A stretch of DNA of 64,000 bases from Caulobacter henricii (GCF_001414055.1 NZ_CP013002.1:1550001-1614000); one strand, 5' to 3'. Positions 18,904-27,387 are shown, counted from the stretch's first letter. The notes: a model not told the origin generated them from the sequence alone. Translations and numbers: made by a program.

Positions 18904-19674
18904 ATGCCTAGCGTTGAGCACCCCCAGTCCTTTGTGGTCCGGCAGGAATGCGACAAGGTCGCATTCCAAAGCGGTTTCCGCCGTAAGTTGGACGAGCGGG
19001 AGGGGTGGGCCCCGTTCCAGTCGACCACGGCGCCGGGCGTGATCTATCTCGCCGCAGCGGGCGCGCGGGGCCCCTGGTTTGTCGCGCTGGACCACCCGGG
19101 CGTCATCGAGGAGCTGGACGCCCCGATCGCGGACATCCCAGGCCCCGGTCTCGCCCGCTACGCCTTCGAGAGCCTCGGGGGCGTTTACGACCTCTTGCCG
19201 CGCATCTATCAGCTCGCGGCAAGCCTGCCGGACGCGCCCCTCCGAGAGTTCGAAGCGAAGGTCAGGGACCTGCCGAAGACGACCGAGTCCGAGCGGCTCG
19301 TCGTTCAACGGGTCGGCCAAGACATCTTTCGCGCCAGCCTGATCGACTATTGGCAGGGGCGATGTCCGCTCACCGGAATCACCGACACCGCCCTGCTGCG
19401 CGCCTCGCACATCGTACCGTGGAAAGCCTGTTCAACCGACGCCGAGCGTCTGGACGTCCACAACGGCCTTCTGCTCTCGGCCCTATGGGACGCGGCCTTT
19501 GATCGGGGGCTGGCTTCCTTCGATGACGAAGGCCGACCGCTGCTGTCGCCGGCCCTCAGCGACGTCGCCCGCGCCGAATTGCGCTGGCTGGGGCCGATCT
19601 CACTGACGAACAAGCACCGCAGACAGCTGGCTTGGCACCGCGCAAACCTCTTCGTCGCTGACGCAGGCGGCTGA
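18904..19674 (+). CDS. HNH endonuclease of the defence operon
   Basis: A 256-residue protein whose C-terminal half is an HNH_2-type (PF13391-like) nuclease: TGITDTALLRASHIVPWKAC, then LDVHNGLLLSALWDAAFDRG, giving the His, Asn-Gly and metal-binding His/Asp order of the beta-beta-alpha-metal fold. The N-terminal 130 residues have no motif I recognise and may bind DNA. It follows the methylase remnant by 5 bases, so it belonged to that operon and probably still shares its transcript. In this four-gene set it may fill the nuclease slot held by the phospholipase D-like DrmC in DISARM. GAAGG at 18887-18891 is a distant ribosome binding site. Confidence 0.82.
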   Translation: MPSVEHPQSFVVRQECDKVAFQSGFRRKLDEREGWAPFQSTTAPGVIYLAAAGARGPWFVALDHPGVIEELDAPIADIPGPGLARYAFESLGGVYDLLPRIYQLAASLPDAPLREFEAKVRDLPKTTESERLVVQRVGQDIFRASLIDYWQGRCPLTGITDTALLRASHIVPWKACSTDAERLDVHNGLLLSALWDAAFDRGLASFDDEGRPLLSPALSDVARAELRWLGPISLTNKHRRQLAWHRANLFVADAGG

Positions 19675-19713
19675 CGGACTGCAAGGATACGCCGAGCTCT
19701 ACAGGGGGCAGCC

Positions 19714-21594
19714 CTAATAGCCGCGCGGCCACCAGAGTTCGCGCCGCGCCAAAGGCCATAGATGTCGCAGCCGGGTCGACGCCTTAACTCCGAAGGCATC
19801 GATGGCAGCCCGCCTCTCCCAGGCGCCGATACTCGGCGCGGCGCGCCTCAAGCCAAGCTTGGCGGCTTCCGTGCTGATGTCCTGCGGGTCAACCGACACG
19901 AGCGCGGACAACTCCCGCGTTGCGATGTACCTATCTGCAAAAACATAAACCGAGCACCAGAGTGTGCCCGAACCTAAATCAACAAGCAGGCCAGCTCTCT
20001 GCGCCAACTTGATGTCTCTTGGATACAGGCCAAGAGCGTCTTCTGCTTGCTTGAGCGTTGCTCGGCTTCCAAGCCGGCCCCAAACTGGCCTTGCAAGATC
20101 GATGTCTCCGGCGATTAAGCGCTTGGCCAGGCTGCGGTCCAGCGTCAATCGCTTGAGCGTTAGTCCAGTAGGGCACATGGAGCCAAGCACGCCGTCGAGT
20201 TCGCCGAGATAAGCTTGAAGCAGTACGCTTCCCCATGGCTTCGGTCCGGGGGGAAGCCTGGCCATCACATCGGAGAGCAGCATGCGGCTGTCATCAGCCC
20301 CATGCCTAACGACCAGAGCTTCCAGTCGGTCGAAGACGGTCAAGGATGTAGACCGCTTGAACTGCGCTTCTTTATACAAAGAACGAGCGGCACCCTCAAG
20401 GCGAGCTATCTTGCCATGATCTTCCATGTATCTGATGATACTTCTATCCAATTTATATATTTTCGAAATATGCGATATAGAAATTCTATCATTTACGATC
20501 TCATCAAGCATATACAAATTTACATCATCGTATTTCCGCTTCAACCCTCCAAGGGTTTTTGTATTTGATTCAACGCCGCCACGTATTATGCAATCTCTTA
20601 GTTTTGATCTCGGCACCCTAAGCTTTTTCGCGGAGATAGTTATAGAATTCTCCTGCTCCTCTCGGGATAGGCAACGTATACCCGATATAGCCTTTATTGC
20701 ATCCTGAAGGGGCTGATTGCCCATGGATAGCGCCCTGAGCTTGGCCCGAAACTTAGTGACACTCCGGATATCATTTGACTCACCGGCCTCTTCACGCGCC
20801 TTATGGGGGTGGGACAGCGCGAAGCAGCCTCTTAAAATTCTCTCAGAATAGGGCCCTACAAGAGTACGCGGCGCCCCACTTCCAGCCCACTCTTCTCTAG
20901 ACACGCCAGAAAGCGTCATAGTCGCGCCCAGCACCTGGATGAGCTCCATGAAAACATCAGGTGCGACATCTCTAACTTCAGGCGGAAGATGCTCGGACGC
21001 CAATCGTCTCCAGCGCTCAGAGCCCAGATCATAGGTCAAAGATAGCAGCGGGCGCAGCGTGGGATCCACGTATTTGGGTGCCGAGCGGCGCAAGTCCGCA
21101 CCGCAACTCAGGCAGTGGAAAAGGCTTGTAATCGGCCATTTGAGTGCTCGGCTGCAATTCTCGCTGGGGCATTTGTTTGTAAGCCAAGTCCACGAGATAG
21201 GGCAGAAGTCACGATATCTACTCGACCATAGCGCGAGATCAATACCTTCTTTTTCAAGATAAACTGGCGCGATCCACCTATGCTCCCTTCTCAGAGCGCT
21301 CGGCGAAAGCACCTCGCCCGCGACAGCCAGGCTCCCGTTTTGACGCAGTTTCGGAAGCATGTCGGCTATGACGCTGACGGGCTGTCGATACACGGCGGCA
21401 ACGCCCTCGACATCCAGCAGATCCAGGCGAGCTCGCATTCGGGAAGACAAGCCCAGCTCGCTCATAAGCGAGTATCGAGACGCGTGACCATTATGTGCGG
21501 CTACGCGAGATATGTAACCTAGGAAGCTCTCCCCTGCGGCTGGTGGCAGAGGGAAGCGAACGCCGCTGCCGCGCGGTATCGCCGGCCTCGTCAT
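19714..21594 (-). CDS. tniQ: TniQ-family target-selection protein
   Basis: A 626-residue protein. Its N-terminus PLPPAAGESFLGYISRVAAH and the later zinc knuckle CPSENCSRALKWP ... FHCLSCGADL are the TniQ/TnsD pattern. TniQ proteins choose the target site and recruit the AAA+ protein of Tn5053- and Tn7-type transposons. ATG 21594 overlaps the tniB stop as ATGA; longer readings upstream lie inside tniB. The length is nearer TnsD than the short TniQ of Tn5053, which hints at sequence-specific targeting. A clearly AT-rich patch (about 20,400-20,570) marks the middle of the gene. It is last in the tnsA-tniA-tniB-tniQ operon and converges on the HNH gene 39 bases away. Confidence 0.82.
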   Translation of the reverse strand: MTRPAIPRGSGVRFPLPPAAGESFLGYISRVAAHNGHASRYSLMSELGLSSRMRARLDLLDVEGVAAVYRQPVSVIADMLPKLRQNGSLAVAGEVLSPSALRREHRWIAPVYLEKEGIDLALWSSRYRDFCPISWTWLTNKCPSENCSRALKWPITSLFHCLSCGADLRRSAPKYVDPTLRPLLSLTYDLGSERWRRLASEHLPPEVRDVAPDVFMELIQVLGATMTLSGVSREEWAGSGAPRTLVGPYSERILRGCFALSHPHKAREEAGESNDIRSVTKFRAKLRALSMGNQPLQDAIKAISGIRCLSREEQENSITISAKKLRVPRSKLRDCIIRGGVESNTKTLGGLKRKYDDVNLYMLDEIVNDRISISHISKIYKLDRSIIRYMEDHGKIARLEGAARSLYKEAQFKRSTSLTVFDRLEALVVRHGADDSRMLLSDVMARLPPGPKPWGSVLLQAYLGELDGVLGSMCPTGLTLKRLTLDRSLAKRLIAGDIDLARPVWGRLGSRATLKQAEDALGLYPRDIKLAQRAGLLVDLGSGTLWCSVYVFADRYIATRELSALVSVDPQDISTEAAKLGLRRAAPSIGAWERRAAIDAFGVKASTRLRHLWPLARRELWWPRGY

Positions 21595-22526
21595 TTCTTC
21601 CCCCGCGCGCGGAAGGGATTGCGCTTTGCGAAATTCTGAGGGATCGCCCATCGGTCGACAGCGAGCGACAGGTCGGCAACCTCCAAGGTGTTGCTGCCTC
21701 GTCGGATCGCGATTTCGATAGCGACCTCGAAGAGCCGCGCTACGCGCCCGACCACGCCATCGGTAACCTCCATCAACGGGCCTAGAACGCCTTCACCAAC
21801 GATCGACGAGCTGGTCTTGAGAACTTTGCGCTCACACATGCCGTCGCAAAGTCCCCAAACGAAGCTTGCAAAGAGATTGCGATCCTCGGACTTGCTCGAT
21901 TCAAGTTTAGGCATGTCCAGCGGCGCCAGAAGGCGACCATTCAGCTGGAGGTTTGACTCAAACATTCTTCTCGCATCTTCCGTGCCCGCAAATACGATCG
22001 GGGTCACGCCCGCATCGAGAAAGGATTTCAGGGCGTCCGTGACGTCAGCCTTCGCTGTCGATCTGAAGCTGAGATGCTGAACCTCGTCGATGATCAACAA
22101 CTGCACACCTAGGCGGCGCAGATAGTCGATGGCCCGCTTGCGTAGCGCCTGCTCAGTGCCGCGTTCAGCAAGAGGATCGCCGAGCGCGTGTAGGATCTGC
22201 ACCATCAACCGCTTGCTCGTTGAAGCGCTGTCGAGTGCAATGTATAATACTGGCACAAAAGTATCCGTGGGCGGTGTCCGGCGTTCGACCATCGCTTTAT
22301 ACTCAAGGGCAGCCGTCGATTTACCAGAGCCAGAAGGGGCCAATATTCGTAGCCCCATTTGAGGCTTTTCTTCATTGGCAAGTCCGAGTTTTTGAAGATA
22401 GTCGCAACGCGCATGGAAAAGTACCTGGGGCGGATATGGGACGTTTATGCTTTTGAATTTCGCGATAGCCTCGGCAACAAGGCCATTGTATTCAGGTGAG
22501 TTGTTTTCATCGCCGTCAAATGCCAT
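21591..22526 (-). CDS. tniB: TniB/TnsC-like AAA+ ATPase
   Basis: A 311-residue AAA+ protein with Walker A APSGSGKST and Walker B LLIIDEVQHLS, followed by the sensor region TPIVFAGTEDARRM. TniB/TnsC forms ATP-dependent filaments on target DNA and couples the target selector to the transposase. It starts 12 bases after the tniA stop and overlaps tniQ by 4 bases, so the four genes are one operon read leftward. Length and motifs are normal for the family and nothing suggests inactivation. Confidence 0.88.
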   Translation of the reverse strand: MAFDGDENNSPEYNGLVAEAIAKFKSINVPYPPQVLFHARCDYLQKLGLANEEKPQMGLRILAPSGSGKSTAALEYKAMVERRTPPTDTFVPVLYIALDSASTSKRLMVQILHALGDPLAERGTEQALRKRAIDYLRRLGVQLLIIDEVQHLSFRSTAKADVTDALKSFLDAGVTPIVFAGTEDARRMFESNLQLNGRLLAPLDMPKLESSKSEDRNLFASFVWGLCDGMCERKVLKTSSSIVGEGVLGPLMEVTDGVVGRVARLFEVAIEIAIRRGSNTLEVADLSLAVDRWAIPQNFAKRNPFRARGKK

Positions 22527-22537
22527 GATACTATCTC

Positions 22538-24706
22538 CTATTGCCCAAATGACTTGTATTTCTGAATGGAAAAGTCGCCGAACTTTGGCTCTTCGACCGT
22601 CGACGTTTGTTCAACGGGCGCGGGTTTTGTCGCCCGCTTGGTTCCGCCGCGGACTGGTCGCTTGGAAAGGCGGCCTCCGTCACTGCGCTGGCCGCTGAGC
22701 GGTTCGTGCTCGATTACGTTGACGGGCTCGCCGTTGTGATCCTCCAGGGCGAGAACGACGCCGTGGGGGATCACCTCCTGCACGCGTGGCGACTGAGCCA
22801 GGCGCGCCATTTTCGCTCGGTTTTGGGCCGGCTTGTCGGCGTAGGTCTGCTCGATCTTTAAGCTGAGCTCGGCACGCATCCGAAGCCGGTCGGCCTTGCT
22901 TGAAAAGGCCTCGGCGCGAGCCTTGGCAAAGTCCTGGATCAGCTCGTGCTGCTTTTTGGAAAGGCCCAGTGCATACTCGGGCTCTACACAAGGCAGCGTG
23001 ACGTAGCGCTTCCGTTTTTCATTCCAGACGTGAATTTCGCCAATATTGGCCGGATTGTACTTGATCTTAGTCGTGTACGATCTGGCTCCGCGATCAGCGC
23101 CAAGGCGGGGGGCGATTGTTGCAAAGTCGTTCAGGAGCTCTGACGTCAGGTCCTTTTGGTTGTACTGCAGCCCCAGAAACTGCACGCCGGACCGCGTAAG
23201 CTTCCGGCTTCGCTCAACGGCGCCGGCCATCTTGTCGAGCTGACGAACGTCGGCGATCACGTCGATGCCGTACGCTCGCCGCTCCCGGTCCCAGATGTCT
23301 GCAGGGATCGCGTTCAAACCAGCATGAATATCAAAGTGATATAAGTTGATGGCTTCCCAAAGAAGAGCCTCAAGCTCGGGGAGTGATAGCGTCGCCTCTT
23401 CTACCGGATTGAGTTCCAAATCTTTGCGAGCTTCAAGTGTTAGAGTCGTTCCGGGCAGCTTGTGCATCAGTAGACTGTCGATAGTCCGGAAAAACCTTTC
23501 GATCGGAGATTTGAAGGTTGGCGACCGAACCGGAGCCCACCGGACCGCCGTCCCGGCGTCGGCCATCGCGTCCTCAAACGCTAGACCTGCGTACTCCAGA
23601 CCGTTGTCGACGATGACCTCACTGAAGCGCCCGAAAATATTGCAGAGCAAAGCGTAGCGAGGTCCGCCCTTAAGAAGGTGGAGCTTGGGAGAATGGGCGC
23701 GCTTTATGCACTCGAGCGCCGAGTAGATTGAGGGTGGCTCGAAAGTGACGACAAAGCCCACAATGCAGCAGGTGAAAACATCAATAATCGCGGTCAGGTA
23801 GGGCTTGCCCAATGGCAGCTTACCCTCGAAATCCACAATTATGAGGTTATCCAGATACTTGGTGTCTAGACAGCCAAGCTCAAGGAAGCGGCTCGCCCGA
23901 AGTCCTTCTCCGCAGCCTTCGAAACGCAGCTTGGCTAACTTTTCGCCAAACCGCGCCTTATAGGTATCGAAGCCCTCGAGCGACCGGATCAGGAGCCGGT
24001 GTTTCTCCTTTGATGGAACTTCAAACGGTATTTGCCCATGCCTGACCCGCTCCTCGTTTAGCAGACCGATCTCTCGGGAGAGCCGAGCGTAGCAGTCGGC
24101 TATCGAAAGTGTTCGATCAGACCAATACAAGAGAGCCGATTCATTGAGCTTGTCTCGGATCGGACTGGGCAGGCGGAACGCTCGGCTGACCCGCCCTGAC
24201 ATCGACATCAGCTGCCTTAGCTGCCGCTCTCCCTTCGAGCCACGTTCCGCCAGCCAACGCCTAACCGATCGCGGGTGAGGCCGCACCTGGAGCGCCAGAA
24301 CCTCCTCCGGCGCCTCGCTCCACAGCCCGGCAACGATTTGATTGAGCTTCGCATCGCTGCCACCCGAAACGCCAAGGCGGTCCAGCCTGGTCACTATGAA
24401 ACGGCGAAGAACCGCGAACTTGTCCTTCTTGCGGATCTCTTCGCCATCAAGTTCACGCTTCGCAGCCAACTTGCGGGCGACGTTTTCGACCGGCGCGGCG
24501 AGACGAATGAGTGCGCCGGAGGCGTAGGCCTCCAGGGCCCAACGCATCGTCGGGGGTACAGGATCCCCCCCAGGGCCTTCCACCAGGAACGGCGTCAGCT
24601 TGTGCTGGTTCGAGAAGTGGAGGTGGTCGCTGCCGATAAACCCCTCGAAGCGGACGCCTTCTCCGCGGTAGAACCAGACTTGGCCAGGTACGAAATTGAT
24701 CGTCAC
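22538..24706 (-). CDS. tniA: TniA/TnsB-like DDE transposase
   Basis: A 722-residue Mu/Tn7-class transposase with an rve-type catalytic core. First Asp is in LIIVDFEGKLPLG, second Asp in SEVIVDNGLEYAG, and the Glu in SPIERFFRTIDSL, the DDE triad that joins 3' ends to target DNA. The C-terminal quarter is basic and ends near KRATKPAPVEQ, as in TnsB tails that contact TnsC. ATG 24706 overlaps the tnsA stop by 4 bases. It binds repeats at the transposon ends; candidate ends have not been located with certainty here. Confidence 0.9.
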   Translation of the reverse strand: MTINFVPGQVWFYRGEGVRFEGFIGSDHLHFSNQHKLTPFLVEGPGGDPVPPTMRWALEAYASGALIRLAAPVENVARKLAAKRELDGEEIRKKDKFAVLRRFIVTRLDRLGVSGGSDAKLNQIVAGLWSEAPEEVLALQVRPHPRSVRRWLAERGSKGERQLRQLMSMSGRVSRAFRLPSPIRDKLNESALLYWSDRTLSIADCYARLSREIGLLNEERVRHGQIPFEVPSKEKHRLLIRSLEGFDTYKARFGEKLAKLRFEGCGEGLRASRFLELGCLDTKYLDNLIIVDFEGKLPLGKPYLTAIIDVFTCCIVGFVVTFEPPSIYSALECIKRAHSPKLHLLKGGPRYALLCNIFGRFSEVIVDNGLEYAGLAFEDAMADAGTAVRWAPVRSPTFKSPIERFFRTIDSLLMHKLPGTTLTLEARKDLELNPVEEATLSLPELEALLWEAINLYHFDIHAGLNAIPADIWDRERRAYGIDVIADVRQLDKMAGAVERSRKLTRSGVQFLGLQYNQKDLTSELLNDFATIAPRLGADRGARSYTTKIKYNPANIGEIHVWNEKRKRYVTLPCVEPEYALGLSKKQHELIQDFAKARAEAFSSKADRLRMRAELSLKIEQTYADKPAQNRAKMARLAQSPRVQEVIPHGVVLALEDHNGEPVNVIEHEPLSGQRSDGGRLSKRPVRGGTKRATKPAPVEQTSTVEEPKFGDFSIQKYKSFGQ

Positions 24707-25545
24707 AGGCCGCCCCCGATGCTGGGCGTGTCGGCTTGTTGGGTCGTGAGCGGTCGGACGTTGCTGGACAGCGTCAATGGCGCGTCGAGATCGATCGCAA
24801 GATGCCTCCCGACCATCATCCCGCAGAGCTTGCCTAACCCTCCCGGACCGTCCCCGATCGCGCTCGCCAGATCTCCGAGCGGCATGCCGCCTGGTGCTTT
24901 GGCCAAGCGCTCCCGGACGTTGAAGACATCGGAGGCCCCGAAGGCGGCTAGTCGGTAGTGCTGGATCTTCGCGACCGTCAGATTACGAACCGTCCGCGCC
25001 CGAAGCGGCTCTGCAAAGATGACCCGGAATGACCATCCGATCATGCGGCAGGCTGCAGCGACATGATCCAGCTTGCCCCGGTAGTCCGGGTCGCTGAGTG
25101 CGCTACGATCGCCCTTCACCTCAACGATCTCGAGCGTGCCGTCATCAAGAATGCGCGCGAGGTCGGGGACGTAACTCCGCATCCGCCCACCCAGCACGAA
25201 CTCGAACCGGCACGGCTGGCTCAGATAACGAACGACCCCGGTATCGACCTCTGAATGAAGAAAGACCGCGCGCTCGTTCATGCTCTCGAAGGCGACCGGC
25301 CGGCCGGCCTTGCGGCTCGGGTAGGTGCCGGTGGGGCGGATGTTGCGCCCCGTAATGACCTCCCGCATCGGTCCGTCGGTGGCCGGCAGCACGATCCGCG
25401 TGGCTGCGCTGATCGATGCCCAAGCGCTGCTGGTGGATGCGTGGGCGAGCCCGGCCTGGAGCAGGCTTCTCACTGAGAGGCGCGTCTCGGGCGCATCAGC
25501 GATGACGGAGGGATGCCCCGCCTTGTTGGGGTGGTTATTTCGCAT
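24703..25545 (-). CDS. tnsA: TnsA-like endonuclease
   Basis: A 280-residue protein with the TnsA nuclease core: a Glu in MNERAVFLHSEVD, Asp in YVPDLARIL and the E-V-K of LEIVEVKGDR, the PD-(D/E)XK-like set that cuts 5' ends so that the element moves by cut and paste. The roughly 85-residue N-terminal extension is unassigned. Its presence with tniA, tniB and tniQ makes this a Tn7-like rather than Tn5053-like module, since Tn5053 relatives lack TnsA and resolve cointegrates. The ribosome binding site AAAGAGG is about 6 bases upstream on the minus strand, next to an inverted repeat at 25557-25570. Confidence 0.85.
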   Translation of the reverse strand: MRNNHPNKAGHPSVIADAPETRLSVRSLLQAGLAHASTSSAWASISAATRIVLPATDGPMREVITGRNIRPTGTYPSRKAGRPVAFESMNERAVFLHSEVDTGVVRYLSQPCRFEFVLGGRMRSYVPDLARILDDGTLEIVEVKGDRSALSDPDYRGKLDHVAAACRMIGWSFRVIFAEPLRARTVRNLTVAKIQHYRLAAFGASDVFNVRERLAKAPGGMPLGDLASAIGDGPGGLGKLCGMMVGRHLAIDLDAPLTLSSNVRPLTTQQADTPSIGGGL

Positions 25546-25556
25546 GGCGCCTCTTT

Positions 25557-25570
25557 CTCTTGTTCAAGAG
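25557..25570. promoter_or_regulatory. Inverted repeat just upstream of the tnsA ribosome binding site
   Basis: CTCTTG-TT-CAAGAG, two perfect 6-bp arms separated by 2 bases, ending about 12 bases before ATG 25545. The CTCTTGAAC half (minus strand) also occurs in the boxes upstream of the sigma-like operon and bilA. Confidence 0.5.
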
Positions 25571-25669
25571 GGGTGAGGCGACGGCCACGCACCGTCATGT
25601 CGCGCAGCGTGCTGCGTTATTGACTTTTCGACGGTGCGGGGGGAAAGTCAAAAGGTCTGACAAGGACAC

Positions 25670-25686
25670 TTTCGGACTTTCCGAAA
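25670..25686. repeat. Palindrome in the tnsA upstream region
   Basis: TTTCGGA-CTT-TCCGAAA, two perfect 7-bp arms. The surrounding 60 bases repeat CTTTTCG, CTTTTGAC and ACTTTCC elements in both orientations, as transposase binding sites at a Tn7-like end might. No matching set was found on the far side. Confidence 0.4.
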
Positions 25687-25689
25687 AGG

Positions 25690-25722
25690 GCTTGAGCTGA
25701 TTGCCGTCGGCTCAAGCTTTTT
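25690..25722. terminator. Rho-independent terminator
   Basis: GCTTGAGC pairs perfectly with GCTCAAGC (25710-25717) across a 12-base loop and is followed by a run of T on the plus strand; CCCTTTTC follows on the minus strand. It sits after the Ner-like gene and before the tnsA promoter region and would insulate the two. Confidence 0.75.
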
Positions 25723-25782
25723 CGTTTCCGCCGCTTAGAAGATTGCTCGGCATTCTAAGTCTTAGGCATGCGGAAAACTAAG

Positions 25783-25998
25783 TCATCTTGAATACCTTTC
25801 TGGCCAAAGCTGCTCAGGGCTGACATCCAGAGCTTGAGCGATCGCCTGCTCAAGCCTGCGGGAGCGTCCGTGCCCCCGGGAAACAAGTGAGACCGTCGTC
25901 GTGGCGACCTTCTCGGATCTTGCGATCGCGCCGAGAGACAGGCCGCGGCTATGCAGGGCAGCCTTGATCTCCGCGTGCCGCTCCTCGTTGACCACCAT
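25783..25998 (-). CDS. Ner/Nlp-like small DNA-binding regulator
   Basis: A 71-residue protein beginning MVVNEERHAEIKAALHSRG. The helix-turn-helix LSLGAIARSEKVATTTVSLV and the tail ALDVSPEQLWPERY are typical of Ner (phage Mu) and Nlp proteins. Ner-type proteins repress early or transposition promoters. ATG 25998 is chosen because the family starts near ERHAEIKAALH; an ATG four codons upstream is possible. Two perfect palindromes lie 17-43 bases upstream, consistent with autoregulation. It sits between the tnsA operon and the sigma-like operon, so it could control either side. Confidence 0.8.
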   Translation of the reverse strand: MVVNEERHAEIKAALHSRGLSLGAIARSEKVATTTVSLVSRGHGRSRRLEQAIAQALDVSPEQLWPERYSR

Positions 25999-26014
25999 TC
26001 CGCTACCCACTGAA

Positions 26015-26041
26015 CGATTCGCGAATCGATTATCAATTGAT
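26015..26041. promoter_or_regulatory. Tandem palindromes, candidate operator of the Ner-like regulator
   Basis: CGATTCGCGAATCG (26015-26028) is a perfect 14-bp palindrome. ATCAATTGAT (26032-26041) is a perfect 10-bp palindrome 3 bases further on. Both lie immediately upstream of the regulator's start on the minus strand. Confidence 0.6.
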
Positions 26042-26104
26042 TGCGGAAGTATAAATTTTTGTCAAACCCGCGCCGGAGCGCGCTAGCTCTATAGAGCGTA
26101 GGTA

Positions 26105-26214
26105 ATGCAATCCCGCTTGCACCATACTGGCATTGAGATGCGTTCTCGAGGGAAATTGTTCTTTTAATTCTTCGGATTGCAATCGGCGAATAGAGCCATG
26201 CAATCCCGCTTGCA
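26105..26214. repeat. Exact 17-bp direct repeat with palindromic ends
   Basis: ATGCAATCCCGCTTGCA occurs at 26105-26121 and again at 26198-26214, 93 bases apart and identical. Each copy carries TGCAA/TTGCA arms in inverted orientation. GATTGCAATC, a perfect palindrome, lies between them at 26175-26184. This looks like an operator array in the interval between the Ner-like gene and the sigma-like operon. Confidence 0.65.
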
Positions 26215-26352
26215 TGGTCTTTTTATTATAATCTGAGATTAGATGATCCCATTTTTTCTTGGTGCCCCGACGCGCCTCCCGAGCGTGGGGAAACTCGAAT
26301 CTTCGCCGACCGGGGGAGTGTTCGTTTACTGGCGGCGACTTGGTTCCGGCCA

Positions 26353-26368
26353 GGCGGATCTCTTGAAC
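26353..26368 (+). promoter_or_regulatory. Shared box, copy 1 (upstream of sigma-like operon)
   Basis: GGCGGATCTCTTGAAC. The same 16 bases with one change (C for T at position 7) occur at 31395-31410 upstream of bilA. Confidence 0.5.
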
Positions 26369-26592
26369 GGGGAAACCTGACTCGTTGCGGACGTTGGGTA
26401 GGTCCGCTTCTAGGCCAATCCACCGAGCTTTGCCGGACCGGGCCTTCGACTACCCCCTAGCGGACATCCGATCCGTCCGGTTGTGTCTGCCCGTTCCACA
26501 CTTGCGAATGGTGAAGGTGGGTCTCACAAGGGAATCGCGAAAAAGTTTTGCGTCCGATTTCCGGTCGAGCTGTCTGCGGTCTTGGTCAATCC

Positions 26593-27387
26593 ATGAGCCC
26601 ACGTACACCAACCCAATCGCAGGAGGAGGAGCCGCCCGGCGCGGTCCCGCTGACTTGCGTCAGCAAGACCGGCGAGCCCTACACTCGTCACCGGGACGTG
26701 GAGGCTCAGATCGCGGAGGCGCTGAACCTTTCGATCTCCGAATGGCCCGCCCGCGAATGGCGTCTCGAGACCCTCGTCCATCTGATCCGGCTGCGTGGCC
26801 GCGACAACGACCGGACCGTGCTCGGGAAGCTGACGTTGGCGTTCTTCGAGAAGGCGAAACCCGTCGTGGATCGCAACTCGCGCGGGTTCGGGGTCGCCGA
26901 CACCGAAGATATCCAGATCAAGGTCGCGGACAAGCTCGGCGATCTACTGATGCAGGCCGTGCCGACGCGGACTTCCGAATACCTGGAGATCGACGCTGTC
27001 ACCGTCATCAAGCAGGTGACGTACGGGGTCACCGGCAAGTCTAGGCCGAAGGCGAGCGCGTTCTCCACGGCCGACCGTGATGAAGACGGCAATTACATGC
27101 CCACGGTTGATCGGCTGGCGTCCGAAGACCTTGACCCTGCCGCGCACCTCCTTGAGCAGGAGGCGGCGGCACAAGGCGGGGTCCGGCGCTATTTGGCCGC
27201 GATCACTGACGCCCGGCATCGTGAAGCCTTCATTCTGATGAGGCTCTACGACTGGCCCCTGGAGAATGGGCCGCCCGGGGTGCCGACGCTCTGCGATAGG
27301 TACGGCAAGAGCGCGCGGCAAATCAGAAACTGGATCAACAAAGCAATCGAACAGATGCGCGAAGCCGCGCATGGAGCAGAGTCATGA
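26593..27387 (+). CDS. Sigma-70-like (ECF-like) regulatory protein
   Basis: A 264-residue protein. A helical segment DTEDIQIKVADKLGDLLMQ resembles sigma region 2 (the DxEDxxQ motif). The C-terminal part RHREAFILMRLYDWPLE ... LCDRYGKSARQIRNWINKA resembles region 4, with a helix-turn-helix that would read a -35 box. A long acidic linker separates them, unlike compact ECF factors. ATG 26593 is the first start consistent with the domain; no strong ribosome binding site is visible. It overlaps the next gene as ATGA. It may activate this operon and, through the shared 16-bp box, the bil operon; that is inference. It could also be a non-sigma DNA-binding protein with a similar HTH. Confidence 0.55.
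   Translation: MSPRTPTQSQEEEPPGAVPLTCVSKTGEPYTRHRDVEAQIAEALNLSISEWPAREWRLETLVHLIRLRGRDNDRTVLGKLTLAFFEKAKPVVDRNSRGFGVADTEDIQIKVADKLGDLLMQAVPTRTSEYLEIDAVTVIKQVTYGVTGKSRPKASAFSTADRDEDGNYMPTVDRLASEDLDPAAHLLEQEAAAQGGVRRYLAAITDARHREAFILMRLYDWPLENGPPGVPTLCDRYGKSARQIRNWINKAIEQMREAAHGAES

Larger units (their letters stand above)
26042..26592. other. Noncoding interval before the sigma-like operon
   Basis: About 550 bases without a credible gene; the open frames across it carry the repeats and have no recognisable protein. It contains the 17-bp repeats and the shared 16-bp box at 26353. It probably holds the promoters of the divergent Ner-like gene and the rightward operon. Confidence 0.6.

Noticed and set aside
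18550..19410. 286-codon minus-strand frame over the methylase relic and HNH gene
   Set aside because: The plus strand carries the HNH motifs and the broken methylase signature; the reverse reading has no recognisable domain.
7170..19674. Standard class 1 DISARM
   Set aside because: No separate drmB and no PLD-type drmC; the helicase is a single giant DUF1998 protein and the nuclease is HNH.
19714..25545. CRISPR-associated transposon
   Set aside because: No Cas effector, repeat-spacer array or tracr-like structure was seen around the Tn7-like genes.
26033..26215. 60-codon minus-strand frame
   Set aside because: It consists mostly of the 17-bp repeats and palindromes; better read as an operator region.
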